From: Desmodus rotundus
Taxonomy: Eukaryota > Chordata > Mammalia > Chiroptera > Phyllostomidae
NCBI RefSeq assembly: GCF_022682495.2
Contig: NC_071390.1
Span: 148,838,583-148,902,582, forward strand
Reading direction: 5' to 3'
DNA length: 64,000 bases
Under the pieces are notes generated by a model. It searched no databases. It was not told where the DNA came from and saw nothing but the letters and a program-made list of their open reading frames with translations. Below are positions 1 through 10,719 of the stretch, in pieces. The position numbers and the translations under genes are program-made. How positions within the stretch are numbered: position 1 is the first letter of the stretch; every line of letters begins with the position of its first letter.

Positions 1-1819
1 TCATTCTGTTTCTTCCGAAGTACCCCAGGTGATTCATCCTCCTCACTGTCTTGCACGCCCCACTCTGAACACACTCCAGTCAGGTAATGTCTCCCTCAGT
101 TGGTGGTAGTTAGGGTCAAAGGTCAGATTACCAGCACAGGTGATCACAGAACTACTGTACCTCTCTCACTTGAGACCTTATACTTCTATGAACGCCACTG
201 AAGATTCTTTTTGATGGCAAGTTCATACCATTGACTCAGACTACGCTTAAAGTAAACTTAAATGCCTAAGGTATTTTGTTTGTTGTTTGTTTGTTTGTTT
301 TTCACATGAACACTTACCAAACCTGATTTTTATCACCCTGCCTTTCCACAGTTGGGTTCTCACAACCTGAGTAAATTCATTGTCCTTATTAAATCTCATC
401 TTGTTAGATTTCACCCAGCCCATAAGCATCTCTTTTAGGCCCTACTTATATTGCTGCTAATGTACAAACCACACTACCTTGTCTACTGTTTAATATTTAT
501 ACTCCAAGAAGTAACACCAAAAAGCATATCACATATCAGTCTATATTTTTAGATTTCCTTCCCTTTCTTTCTTTATTTTGGCATTGTAGTGTTAAAATTT
601 CCTTTTACATTGAGATATCTTTTGATAATTCTTCCCTTTTAATTATCTGGTCCTTGGAAGATTTGAATTCTGTGTTTGTAAAGTCCAGGACACATATCTG
701 GTCTGGCTATGCTCTGTAACCGTCTTCCTGAGTGTTGGATAGTCAAACACAACCACATCATTTTCTCCTTAGGTTCTCATCATTTCTGCATCTCCAGTCA
801 ACTGTTCTTTGTTGAACAGAGTTAGGTCCACAGCTACAGTTTCCCTCATTTCTCCTCAGGCTTCTGAGAATTAAAACAGTCAGCCTGGTCGGCTTCCAGC
901 TATGATGGAGCAGATGATATCAGAGGAACCCCCACTGAGAACACTGTAAAAGCTGGGTGGAACACAAAGGCCAACTGTGGGATAGCACTGGGGAGCAACC
1001 AAGTCGTCTAGGGCTCCAAAGGGAGACGCATGGAAATGTGCCTAACGTTCTGTGCACAACTTCCCCCGAGGCACTTTCCGACTACCCACTTGTGCATACG
1101 CTGGCATAATGTCACAAGTTGGGTCCCCTCAGAAAGACATTAGTAAGCACGGGCCTCATTAAGGGGTGTTTGGGGATCAATCTCTGTGAAAAGGACAGGA
1201 AGGAAGCAGAGTTGTATTGCAAACCCAGCATCTGCTGACCCCACAGGGTGCTCTAGAGCTGGAACAAGCCTTCCAAGTTGTCCTGAATTGCTGCACAGCA
1301 GCATGTCTTTACACCTTCATGTCAGTAAATAACTGGGTGCAGGCTGCCTCTGGAAGGAGGTGGACTTTGGGGGAAGCAAAGACAACCAGCAAAGAGGGCT
1401 GACACCTAAAACTGCCTCTGACAAGCAGTTGGAGAAATACATCTTTCATTCCTAAAGGGGCAAATGGCCTCACAACAGCCATCACACCTAGACTGAGAAA
1501 CCAAGCAGAAATGAGCCTCTAAGAGACAAAAAAGCTAAGCATTGACTTCAATAGTCTAAGGACCTTGAGAGACAAAAACTGGAGTTCAGGGTGTGCCAAG
1601 AGGGAAGAACTGTGATAAATACCCAAGCTTCCTGGTGAGAACTGAAAGAGCTACCCCACAGGATTAAGAGAAAACCTGAAATAAGTAACCAGCTTTTGTC
1701 CAGGTCAAGGTGATCAGAAAATTCCCTACCAGCTGACCAAAAGATAAGTAAATCCTCTTTGAAGGAAGATAACATCATCCAAAGTCTCTCTAATTTCTCA
1801 TGCTCAATGTCCAACATTC
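1..1819. other. Unassigned noncoding sequence
   Basis: No exon, RNA gene or confident repeat was recognised. Open frames are short (about 90 codons at most) and on both strands, as expected by chance. A T-rich stretch with repeated GTTT units lies near 275-302. Old, highly diverged repeats may be present that I cannot name by eye. Confidence 0.5.
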
Positions 1820-2230
1820 ACTTATAATGTTATCAGACATGCCAGGAGACATGGAAGAAAAAGAAGGGGTAGAAAGAGATAAAACAAGAAATAGAAATAG
1901 AGTGAGGTGATGCAGATATTAGTTTGACATGGAACTTTAAATGGAAAAGATTGAGAATTTCACCACACAACTGGACTCTTTAAGAAGGAATCAAGTGGAA
2001 CTCCTAGAATTGAAAAATACAATGATAAAACTTAAGGATTCAATAGATGAATTTAAACAGTGGTAACACACAGCAGAAAAGTTTAGTAACTTAGCAGAGA
2101 GATGAATAAAAAATATTCAGGATGAATTAGCACTGTAGAAGGGGAAGATGACTTTTCCAATTTAACAGACATGGAAAACAATAAAAATGTCAAAAATATG
2201 TGAAATCAAAGTCCTAGTATAATGGGGACA
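1820..2230 (+). repeat. L1/HAL1-like LINE fragment
   Basis: The A-rich sense strand, with phrases such as 'gaattgaaaaatacaatgataaaa' split by small changes and 'ttcaatagatgaattta', resembles the ORF1-proximal part of old L1 or HAL1 elements. The same phrases recur in the clearer HAL1 copy at 19.9 kb. It is broken by stops and has no coding capacity. It ends in a short CA run near 2229. Confidence 0.5.
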
Positions 2231-2261
2231 CACACACACATCCCCAGAAATGGGGGAGATG

Positions 2262-2600
2262 CTTGAGCTGCACATGTCTGACTAGAGACTTTGCCCCTTT
2301 GTTAAACATGGCAGCCAGAAGAGAGGCAGAGGCAAACATGGCCAGCACTGGCTCTCATTGGTCGGAAGGCTGGACACTCTCACTGGCTTTCAGTATGCAT
2401 GGCATGCTGGGAGAGGGCTTTTAAAACTGAGAGGTCTGGGAAGCAAAAAGTCAGTTGGTTCTTTCCCCTTACTCAGGTGTGTGGGAGGGAGCATGTCAAC
2501 AGTCATCAGTGGGCCTGCTGGCAGTGGTCAGTGTAGGTCTATGAGGCCTGGGGCACAGACTCCAAAAGGTGCCTGGAGCTAGATGGCAACTGGAGACCAG
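2262..2600 (+). repeat. LTR-like fragment related to the ERV-A LTR
   Basis: The block around 2300-2425 (an 'aaacatggcag' motif, a second 'aaacatgg' motif, 'ggctggacactc', then 'gggcttttaaaa') lines up in order with 9580-9690 at the start of the downstream ERV-A LTR. I infer a diverged solo LTR or LTR fragment of the same family. The 3' boundary is not clear. Two small open frames beyond it (2583-2822 and 2921-3178) match nothing I recognise. Confidence 0.45.
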
Positions 2601-3214
2601 ATAAGCCACTTCATTTATGATACTTTTGGGTGGGAGAAGAGGTTCCTGGAGCAACCTTCAACTGAGCTGGCAGAGGGTGACAGTGATTTTTCTTTGGGTG
2701 TCTTAGAGGGAACAGGCTTTGAGGCAGAAACTTGCTGTTATTTCAAAGACCTTGGTGATAACAGTCAGCACTGTGAACAGATTTTTGTTCTTGTGTTGTT
2801 TTCAGTTCTTGAACCTATGTAGTAGTTGTAGTGACAAATATTTAAATAGTTATTTTTGATGTCATTCTCTGGCTTTTTCTTTCTCCTTACTTTTTTTACC
2901 TAGATATTTTAGGCAGAAACTTGCCATTAAATAAAAGATTCCTTTCTTTAACACCAAATTCCATCTTTGGAGATTTGCCTGGTAGGCAGAGAGTGGTAGG
3001 ATCACCCCCCTACTGGTTGGGTTTGGTAACACTAGATGGAAAGACGAGAGAAAACAGAGAAGAAGCAATATTTGAAGAACCAGAAGCTAGAAATTCCCCC
3101 AAACAGATTAAAGAAACTTGGGTTAGTCCATGTTATAGCACACCTGTAGGGCCAGGTGCTGAGGCCTTCATCACCTAATATTAGCAAATGGTCCTTGAGC
3201 TCCTATGACACCAC
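2601..3214. other. Unassigned sequence
   Basis: Contains two open frames of 79 and 85 codons on the + strand with no recognisable family features. It may hold more of the degraded LTR element that starts upstream. No splice-site pattern or promoter was convincing. Confidence 0.4.
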
Positions 3215-3330
3215 TGGGGAAGTGCTTACGTCTATACAAGTCATCTCACCATGCCCCTTATATTGTCAGCAGATGAGGAAACTGAGGTTGGAGGTTAATT
3301 CCTTGTCTAAGGTCACCAGCCACTGTACTT
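3215..3330 (+). repeat. MIR SINE fragment
   Basis: Shows the MIR signature in order: a tail-like 'catctcaccatg' area, 'gatgaggaaactgaggttgg', then 'aaggtcaccagcc'. MIRs are ancient tRNA-derived SINEs found across mammals. Only the central to 3' part is visible. Confidence 0.65.
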
Positions 3331-4603
3331 GGGAATAATCCCAGATCTGCTAGACTCCATCCTCTGCCATGAACCTTTCTGCTGTCCTTTTTCTGGGGCC
3401 AGTACCCTTATGAGTTCCATTCCTAATATCTTCCTTAGATAATTCCCATTCTTGTGAGATGAAGAGTTTTAAAGGTAAACTCTAGAATGTATTCTGGAGG
3501 GCAGGACACCATGCAGAGTGCCCCAGAAGCAGGTACAAGGCCCAGAGAGGATGCCAGTTGAGGAAAGAGAGAGCAGAGGATGGGAGGAGGTTCTAGAAGA
3601 GATGGAGGCACTTACATTCAATCCTTCACGTGTTTTGGGGGATTGTTTTTCTGACAGTTTGTCTTGTGCTCAGGAAGAAGCAACTCCATTCTGCCTGGCC
3701 CTCCCTACAGCAGAACCTCCCCACCCCTCCAGCATTCAGAATTCTGCTATGGTCTGGTTCAGCCACATTATTGGTTAAATGGGCTTTTATGAGGTGACCT
3801 GGGGCCTCATCTCCCATTTTAACACAGCTTCTGTGGGGACATATGTGCTGACTTGAGCAGACCACCTGCAGCTGACCTGGGAACATGGTTCATTCTTAAG
3901 ATCACCAGATGATGACTTAAGCCTCATCCCAAAGTGGACATGATCAATTATCAAAGGTACATGGGAAATTACAGGGTCCTGAGTTCTAAAGATACAGAAA
4001 TAATCCTGCAGGTTGCAGAGGGGCAGGAGACTGGGAGAATGCCCAGGAAGCAGAGGATCAGCTTTGAAACAGAGGTGGGGCAATTTAAGGAGGGCAAAGA
4101 AAAGCATCTCTGCAGGTACAAGGACAAATGGGTTGGAAGGGCTCAGAGCACGTTTTCTCACCTTTGTGGAGCTTGTGAGTTGTCCTCTCCAGGCCACAGG
4201 ACCATCCTCCTGGTTTCTGAGATGTGGGGGTAGATTCTGATTGTGCCTGGATTCCCTGGCAGTAGTTTGCTTTACTGTTGAGTGAACTTCAGAGGCTGCC
4301 TCTGGTCCTTCAGGTCCTCTGGCCTTTCTCCATGGCTGCCCAGCTGCCCAGAAGCTCAGTTACTCCCATCTTCTCACTACAACCAAGCTTCTGGTCAATT
4401 TGGTGCAGCTCCATGAACATCTATGAGGCCAGTCAGGTGCCAGGCCCTTCACCACACGTTGAGGAGACAGCAGAGTAAATGGCAGCCTGGTAGGAGTCAG
4501 GGGGTAGTATACTCAAGAGAGAGGCTGGAGAGAAAAGGAATGTGAGGGAACACTGCCTAGGAGGAAGCCCAGAGCCCCACAGGTACTGAGAAATGAAATA
4601 GTG
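3331..4603. other. Unassigned sequence, weak L2-like part
   Basis: No gene recognised. Around 4395-4490 the phrases 'aacatctatgaggcc', 'caggtgccaggccc' and 'agcagagtaaatggca' recall the L2/MIR class of 'increasing site of variation' repeats, but the match is weak. Open frames of up to 136 codons (minus strand 3787-4197) show no motif. Confidence 0.4.
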
Positions 4604-4620
4604 CAGTGGTTCAGCACCTA

Positions 4621-5418
4621 AGCTCAGAAGAGGGGCAAAATCAAACACGGCAGATATTAGCATACTTTGGATGAAAAGCTGGACTCTCCCACAGAGCATA
4701 GAGTTTTGGGGAGGAGACTTGAAAACAGAACATAGGCAGAAGCCTTGCTCTTTTGCTTGCCTCTTGCCCCCAGTTGTAGAGTGTTCATGGGACCAGGAAA
4801 CACTGGGCCAACTTGGGACTTAGGCTTCACAGAAACAGGTGCTGGCTCCTGGAGGCAGAGACCCATGCTAGGACGTGTACTGTACTGGGCACCAGCCCTT
4901 GGGATGCTGCAACACACCACATGGGTCCCGGACAGTATCTATTCTCTTGCACTGAGAGCAGCACATGGAGGTGTGAACTGAGAACATTTCTTGACACTAG
5001 GGGTGCAGGCAGCCTCAGGTGCCAGGGCACACAGATGGAGCTTCCCCTGCACGACTGACTGGAGTGGTCTGGCAGCACACCCCAGATCCCACAAGGGAAA
5101 GAGAGCTGCGCAAAGTGATGGCGATGCTGAAACCCACAAGTGCACACCAGAGGGGGAGTCTGAGGATGGACACCAGTTAGGGTAGCTACCATAAGCTCCA
5201 AAAGGACAGATAAAATGGGGCAAGGATTCTGGACACTGACTCTGGTCCTGAGGGGGACTGGTTTCCTGTGCTTTGCAGATGAGGTTGGCTTGTAGCAGGA
5301 ATGCTCCTAGCCCCCTCCATTCAGTGCCCTGTTAATTAAAACCTCTTCCCTTCCCCCCAAATCTTTGTTATGTTGGTACATGGTGGCAAGCAGCTGGATC
5401 CCAGGATGCCCAGTTACA
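4621..5418 (+). repeat. ERV-A 5' LTR
   Basis: Aligns along its length with 9596-10443. Shared landmarks in order include 'aacacggcagatattagc', 'ggacgtgtactgtactggg', 'accagcccttgg', 'cacaccacatgggtcc', 'agctccaaaaggacag' and 'gtagcaggaatgctc'. A poly(A)-signal variant ATTAAA lies at 5335-5340. The end, 'cagttaca' at 5411-5418, matches 'cagtcaca' at 10436-10443. Relative to the right copy it lacks two short segments and most of the 5' part, so the left boundary is uncertain and the LTR is probably truncated. Confidence 0.8.
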
Positions 5419-5422
5419 CTTT

Positions 5423-5440
5423 TGGTGACCCAGATGGGGA
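5423..5440 (+). other. Primer-binding site, tRNA-Trp-like
   Basis: The sequence TGGTGACCCAGATGGGGA starts four bases after the LTR end. It agrees with the complement of the 3' end of tRNA-Trp at 13 of 18 positions, including the first nine. In a retrovirus this site anneals the tRNA that starts minus-strand DNA synthesis. The later mismatches fit neutral decay. Another tRNA cannot be excluded. Confidence 0.65.
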
Positions 5441-5659
5441 AAAGTGGAACTGTAAACAGGTTCCACCAGCCATTTGTGGCAGATTGAGCCCGAGAGCATG
5501 GCTAGGGGGGATTTCCCAGTCTCAGAGAACTTCCCTATACCCCTGCTCAAGGCACCAATCACCAGGAATTCCAGAATGATGGGAAAAAACAGGTTGGGGG
5601 AGGGTAGGTACCCCAAGACCCTGTGAGCCAAACCCACATGCATGCTGAAGGTTGGGCAT

Positions 5660-5895
5660 TGTGCTGCTCTGCCATTGGGGTGGGTCAAGTGAGTGCTTTG
5701 CCATGGGTGATAAGTCACATAAACACACCTCCATTTTGAATGTATCATGTGACTGCTCTGCCACGCAGGACGAGTCACATGAGTGCACCGCCATCTTGGG
5801 TGAGTCGCATAAGTGCACCAACATTTTGTGGGAATCCCACATGACTGCTCCACCATGCTGGATGAATCACATGAAGCACACACCATTTTGGCTCC
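5660..5895 (+). repeat. 30-bp minisatellite in the ERV-A leader, 8 units
   Basis: The anchor CCAT (or CCAC/ACAT) recurs at 5672, 5701, 5731, 5761, 5791, 5821, 5853 and 5883, giving steps of 29, 30, 30, 30, 30, 32 and 30 bases. A typical unit carries CCATYTTGGGTGAGTCACAT followed by gagtgctctg. Because 30 is a multiple of three, the + frame 5652-5906 stays open and repeats a ten-residue pattern of the type ILGESHxCT. The minus-strand frame 5368-5886 is likewise periodic. It lies in the leader where a packaging signal or early Gag would be expected. No function is shown. Confidence 0.9.
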
Positions 5896-6625
5896 AGGTA
5901 AGATAGCAGGCTAGGCGCACCATTCAGTATATGTGCTATGTGGGCATTGCAGCAGTCAGGTTTTCTTCACAACTGGGACCTGACAGAGACAGCTCTCATT
6001 CTGGAGGCTATGAACTGACATCCAATGGAGAAAGCTCTGGTCCTGAAGGCCAGGAATTGGGGCTCAAAGGGACCATTCGAGCTCACAAATGGGGTCTGAT
6101 GGGGACCAGTTGAGCTCAAAAGGCCATGGACCAACATCTTATGGGGACCACCCTGGGAGCCACAAACAGGACTCAGTAAGGGGCCACTGAAAAAAATGGG
6201 TCTGAGAAAGAGACAGACTCTAAGAAGGAATAAGGATCGCCCAACTTTGGGAGGCCACTGTGCAGAAGTTGCTATTTGGTCCTTTCGCCCCCACACATGG
6301 GTCCCCAGGAAGGCCATGTGACTAGGACTGGGTGAGAATCACCAGAGTTCTCAGGGGCCACATTTTGGGGGCCACAATTTGCAACATCAGGTGGCAGAAG
6401 ATGAGACCCCAAAACATACTTGGGAAATGGACTCATGGAAGCCAATCCTGCTTATATGTTTCCAGTTGGCCTGGTGTCTCACTGTGCTCATAATTATGGG
6501 TCTCTATGTCCAGGCCAATAGGGCTGCTCTGTGTTGGCTCCTGGAGGGAGCCCACTGGACAAGATTTTAATGGACTGGAATAGATACAGCCATTCTCCAA
6601 TGTGTAAGGAGGAGCTGGATTTCTA
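5896..6625 (+). other. ERV-A internal region, leader side
   Basis: Degenerate retroviral internal sequence by position. It contains recurring phrases such as 'gggaccattcgagctc', 'ggggaccagttgagctc' and 'ggggaccaccctgg' between 6070 and 6160, which hint at another short duplicated unit. A small + frame, 6379-6570, encodes one hydrophobic stretch of about 20 residues. I cannot place it in a known retroviral protein. Confidence 0.5.
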
Positions 6626-6904
6626 ATGCAACACTGTTTGGCCTATAACATTTCGGACTATGAGGAAAAATGGCCCATATACGGTTTCCTAAATTACTGC
6701 ACTATCATGAAATTGAAAGTATATAGCCTACAATTAGGGAAATGGGACAAAGTCTCATTTGTCCAGATGTCAGTTCATTATACCATGTTACAAAGTCTGA
6801 GTTTTAAGCAGTTACAGGATGTCCTTGCAAACCTAGGAACTTTTAGCTGCCAAATACTAAGTTTGAGTATAGTCCTTCCCAGTATTGAAGAAAACAAAAA
6901 TTGA
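6626..6904 (+). pseudogene. Gag matrix-like remnant of ERV-A
   Basis: A 92-codon open frame has the spacing of the gammaretrovirus-like matrix domain: an aromatic 'EKWPIYG' stretch, then 'LNYCTIMKLKVY', a glycine turn and 'KVSFVQMSVHY'. Family knowledge places such a WP...G...F/Y...V motif in the N-terminal half of matrix, which carries Gag to the plasma membrane. The frame has lost its normal start context and is followed by stops, with no capsid zinc knuckle nearby. It is a fossil fragment. Confidence 0.5.
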
Positions 6905-7082
6905 AAATAAGTTAAGACTAAATCTGAAGGTATTTAGAAGGTTGTCAAAGTTTTAAACTTAAAAAACAATTAACTCTTGGGTATGGTATTCTTCACTTGC
7001 TTGGTTCTTTCCTTGTTTTCTAATCTTGTGGGGACACAATTTGATCTTTGCTATTTTGTGTGCATTGAGAATCCTCTGTGTC

Positions 7083-7460
7083 TACCGTGAGACCAATAGG
7101 TGAGAGAATGCCTCTGCCTTTGGGACCTAGAAAAGGTCATTTGGTGCTGGTTAGAGTCTGGCTGGGGTAAGAGGTCATGTCTCTGCCATATGATCAACTG
7201 GTGAAAGGTCATGTCTCTGCCATTGGGACCTACACATGGTCAGTGCATGCAGATTAGAGTCTGGCCGGGATGAGCGAGTGCCTCTAACACTGGGGCTTTG
7301 TGCCATTGATTCCAGTTAGATTCTGGCTGGGATAACAGGTCATGTTTCTGCCAAAGGACCAATAGACACACTAATGGGCAAGAGAATATCTCTACCATTG
7401 GAGCTTCAGGCCACTGGAGACCTAGAAAAAGTCCTCTGTGTGACCGGTTAGTGTGACCAT
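7083..7460 (+). repeat. Imperfect tandem array in ERV-A, about 33/66-bp units
   Basis: The motif (a)tgYctctgcc occurs at about 7110, 7178, 7213, 7279, 7344 and 7388. It alternates with 'gagtctggctggg' at about 7155, 7257 and 7318 and with 'gggacctagaaaag' at both ends. Spacings of 68, 35, 66, 65 and 44 suggest a basic unit of about 33-35 bases, often doubled. It is more diverged than the 30-bp array and is unrelated to it by sequence. Confidence 0.7.
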
Positions 7461-8723
7461 TTGGTGTGAGACAAGATTTTAGACTAATTCCAGTTCTCTT
7501 ACCTTTTCTAAAACTATGTCTTTGCTTTGAATATTGCTTTGTTTCTGGTTTAAAAGGAAATTAAGGTTTTTGAGGGTTAAAACTTCACACTAAATAGGAA
7601 AATATAAGACATAAAGACGCAATTTTGGTGAATATTAGAAAGACAAGGATTTTCCTTCATGCTTTGTATTTTTCTCCCTACCCAATCCCTGCAAAATGTG
7701 GTGGTCTTAAGAAATGAATAATGGCATAAAATTTCTTTGCATCAAACCAATGGTCAGTGGTAGATTTGTTAACCAAAACTTTGACTGAAATGTCATACCT
7801 GAAGGAGGCATGCCTGGACTCTGGTTATCACCAGAAAGCCTTGAGAAACTTAGATTGACTTTTGAGGTTAACAGAAACCCACTGGAGAAGTGGCCTGGGA
7901 CCTTGGTTGGTAGTGCGGTTCGTGACAGTCTTTCCAGGGAAGGAATGAAGGTTACTTTCCTAAAAGATGGCAAGGAGGAATATTAAGACATGAAAAAAAT
8001 CTTCAAGGACTTGAGGAATATAAATACTGCAGACAAAACCTGATGGCAATTATGAGCCTTGATTTCTGTGCCCTGAAGGACCAATTAAAGTTCAATCTAA
8101 AGATTTCTTGTATGAATTCCAACAAAGCAGACTTAAAGAGCCTGTGTGATTAACTGCTACTCTTGTGTTTATGCAAATAAAGAGACAAAAAATAAAATCA
8201 TACTTAATGCAGTCTTTTTAATGACAATGAGGGTGATCTTAGGAAAAGGAGTCAGTTTTTAAGGAAAATCACAAAGCTCAGTTGTGAATGTTGGACTCTA
8301 ATGCAACCGCCTTCAAAGTTTTATTTTCACTTGGAAGGCGACCTGAGTTTGAGACATCACCAAAGATGTCTAATTTGCAAACATAAAAGAATTTGTCAAA
8401 TTGTCACTGCTTAACATTGTTCCAGCAAAGTGCTTACAATTGGACGGCCTCAAAAGTCAGTCTTGTGGACTCAGAGACTGGTTTGTGATTTGTTGTGTGA
8501 ATTAACCCATGTGCTCTTCCTTCTGTTTCCATAAGGTATATGCCTATGACCTCATTTACCTGGGTGATTGTTTACACATTATAGGCCTCACTTGAGAAGC
8601 CCATCTACCTTTCTGTCTCCTGACACTCAATGGTTTGACTAAATAAAAGGTTAATTTGGTAAAATATGGGGTCGTCTATTGACTCCACTTAAAACTATTT
8701 TCTTTTCTGCCCTAATGGTTTGG
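7461..8723 (+). other. ERV-A internal region, 3' side
   Basis: AT-rich sequence with frequent stops in all frames. It is assigned to the provirus by its position between the LTRs. I cannot find protease, polymerase, integrase or envelope motifs, so this part is either too decayed to read or derives from a non-coding internal region of a non-autonomous element. Confidence 0.5.
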
Positions 8724-8738
8724 ACAAAAGGGGGAAAA
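8724..8738 (+). other. Polypurine tract candidate of ERV-A
   Basis: The run ACAAAAGGGGGAAAA is directly followed by TGTGTTAATGGGG, which would be a normal TG start for an LTR. Retroviruses prime plus-strand synthesis from such a tract next to the 3' LTR. If correct, the right LTR is about 1.7 kb and the left LTR has lost its 5' half. The left copy cannot confirm the boundary. Confidence 0.45.
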
Positions 8739-10443
8739 TGTGTTAATGGGGGGATATTACCCTCAGCCTGAGTAAAGTATGATGGACAAAAAGACTTCGG
8801 ATAGGTGTGACACACCTTGCACACCTTCCTCCAAGGAAACCACTCTTTCTTGACCAGGGACATTGTAGAACTGGTCCCTACCTTTGCCATTTAGTTGTTA
8901 TGGTTCTGATTGTGCATGCTAACTCTCTTGCCAAATTTTTCACCTCCAATATATGACAAGGATGCCAACCTGTCCAGCAGTGCCATCCTTTGCACATCTC
9001 ACTCGTCACTATCCAGGGACAGCCAACTGACTGGGACTTTGTACAATACTTCTCCCTCATGTGAAGGCCTCCCTCCACTCCAGACCCTCTTTTTATTAGG
9101 GATCTCTGGGTGCAGGGGTTAGATAGGACTACACCTGTGGCCAAAAGATATTAATTCCAAAAGACTGAGACCATCGCCTATTGTCTCTGTAAGGTTAAAA
9201 AGTTCAGAGGTGTTAAAGGGGAGAACATAGAAAGGGGGTCTGGCCAGATCACTGGGAAGCAGGGGTAATCTCAATCCAGCATGAGAGATTGCCCTCCCAC
9301 TAGAAGAGGGCAGGGGACGGGGAGAAATGCCGAGGCAGCAGATGGAGACAGCAGCCACAGCAGGAGAAGGCTGCCCAAGGCAACTGTAAAGAGCCAGCAT
9401 GTGTGTCTCCAGCAGCTCATGACCCCGCCAGAGGGTGCATGTACTGAGGCTGCATGGGGCCAAAAAGGTCAAAACACAGGTATATGGTGGAGGTCAGTAA
9501 GCCACGGCAGGCCTGATGCCCTGCCCCATGCTGAGACGCGTGTGCACCTGCACGTGGCTAGGAATTCTTCCCTCTTGCAAAACATGGCAGCTGAAAGAGG
9601 GACAAAGTCAAACATGGCAGACATTAGCACACATTGGTTGAAAAGCTAGACACTCGCACAGAGCATGGGATTTTGGGAGGGAACTTTAAAAAACAACATG
9701 GGCAAAAGCCTCGCTCTCTTGCTTGCCTCTCACCCCAGTTGTGGAGCGCTTGCGGGAGTGCTCGCAGGAGACCAGCAGATGCTGGGCCCATTGGGGCTTA
9801 GGCCTCGCACAAGCAGGTGACAGCTCCTGGAGGAAGAGTCCCACGCTGGGACGTGTACTGTGCTGGGCACCAGCCCTTGGAGTGCTGCAACCCTGTGCAA
9901 CACACCACATGGGTCCTGGACTGCTTCCATTCTCTCACTCCGAGAACAGTGCCCAAAGGCTGGGAGCAGCACATGGAGGCATGAGCGGGGAACATTCCTC
10001 GGCCCCAGGGACACAGGCAGCCTCAGGCATTGAGGCCTCATGGATGGAGCTTCTCCTGCACAGCCATCTGGAGTGATCTGGCAGCGTACCCCAGATCCCA
10101 GGAGGGAGAGAGAGAGAGAGAGTGCTGCTTGAGGAGATGGCAACATTGAAACACACAAGTTCGCACCAGAGAGAGAGAGAGCCTTAGGATGGAGACCGTT
10201 TGTGTAGCCACCATGAGCTCCAAAAGGACAGATAAAATGGGACATGGTGTCTGGACACTGACTCTGGCCCTGGGTGTGGCTGCTTTTCTGTGCTTTCTGG
10301 ATGAAGTTGGCTCATAGCAGGAATGCTCGCAGTCCCCTCACATTGGGTACTCCGTTAATAAAAATCTCTTTCCTTCCCCACAAATATTCATGTTGAGCTT
10401 GCACATGGCAGCAAGTGGCTGGACCCCAGGCTGCCCAGTCACA
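8739..10443 (+). repeat. ERV-A 3' LTR (9525-10443 certain, 5' extent inferred)
   Basis: The part from about 9596 is matched by the left LTR, and the part around 9540-9690 is also matched by 2262-2430. A poly(A) signal AATAAA is at 10357-10362, and the LTR ends CAGTCACA at 10443. GA-rich microsatellite runs sit at 10107-10121 and 10171-10180. The 8739-9525 section is assigned only because a polypurine-like tract and TG dinucleotide lie just before it. A long minus-strand open frame (9730-10245, 171 codons) shares its N-terminal wording with one in the left LTR. Confidence 0.65.
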
Positions 10444-10719
10444 AAATTATTATTATATTTCAAACAAATTAACGAATGAGTCAAAAAATGCAATAATGCC
10501 TAATTGTGGAATAGGGAGGTGGAGGTGATGCAGATGATGTACCTTGATGAAGAGAAACATTCTTGAGGACAACACGTTTTCAGAACCCAGCAGCAGGCTC
10601 TGCTATGTCCTGTGACCAAAGGGACAAACTGCACACTCTCTCTGCTCCATTAACTCAAATATGGCCATAGGAATACACCTACCTACCACCCACCCTGCTG
10701 CAGGCCTCATCACCTAGTA
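10444..10719. other. Unassigned flank of ERV-A
   Basis: Starts with an ATT-rich stretch immediately after the LTR. No exon or nameable repeat was seen. Confidence 0.4.

Larger units (their letters stand above)
4621..10443 (+). mobile_element. ERV-A: class I-like endogenous retrovirus without recognisable pol
   Basis: Two related blocks of about 0.8-0.9 kb (4621-5418 and about 9525-10443) in the same orientation flank 3-4 kb of unlike DNA, the layout of a provirus. A tRNA-Trp-like primer-binding site follows the left LTR, and a purine-rich tract precedes the likely right LTR. By eye the LTRs agree at roughly four positions in five, so the insertion is old. Between them I see a matrix-like Gag remnant and two tandem arrays, but no protease, reverse transcriptase, integrase or envelope. 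This suggests a non-autonomous or deleted provirus. The + orientation follows from the primer site and the poly(A) signals near the LTR ends. Confidence 0.8.

Noticed and set aside
3787..4197. 136-codon minus-strand frame
   Set aside because: No motif, overlapped by + frames of similar size, and in repeat-like DNA.
5368..5886. 172-codon minus-strand frame at the ERV-A leader
   Set aside because: It is open because it runs antisense through a 30-bp array with frame-preserving period. The repeat, not selection, explains its length.
5660..5895. CRISPR-like regular repeats of 30 bp
   Set aside because: Units are head-to-tail with no spacers between them, and the host is a mammal.
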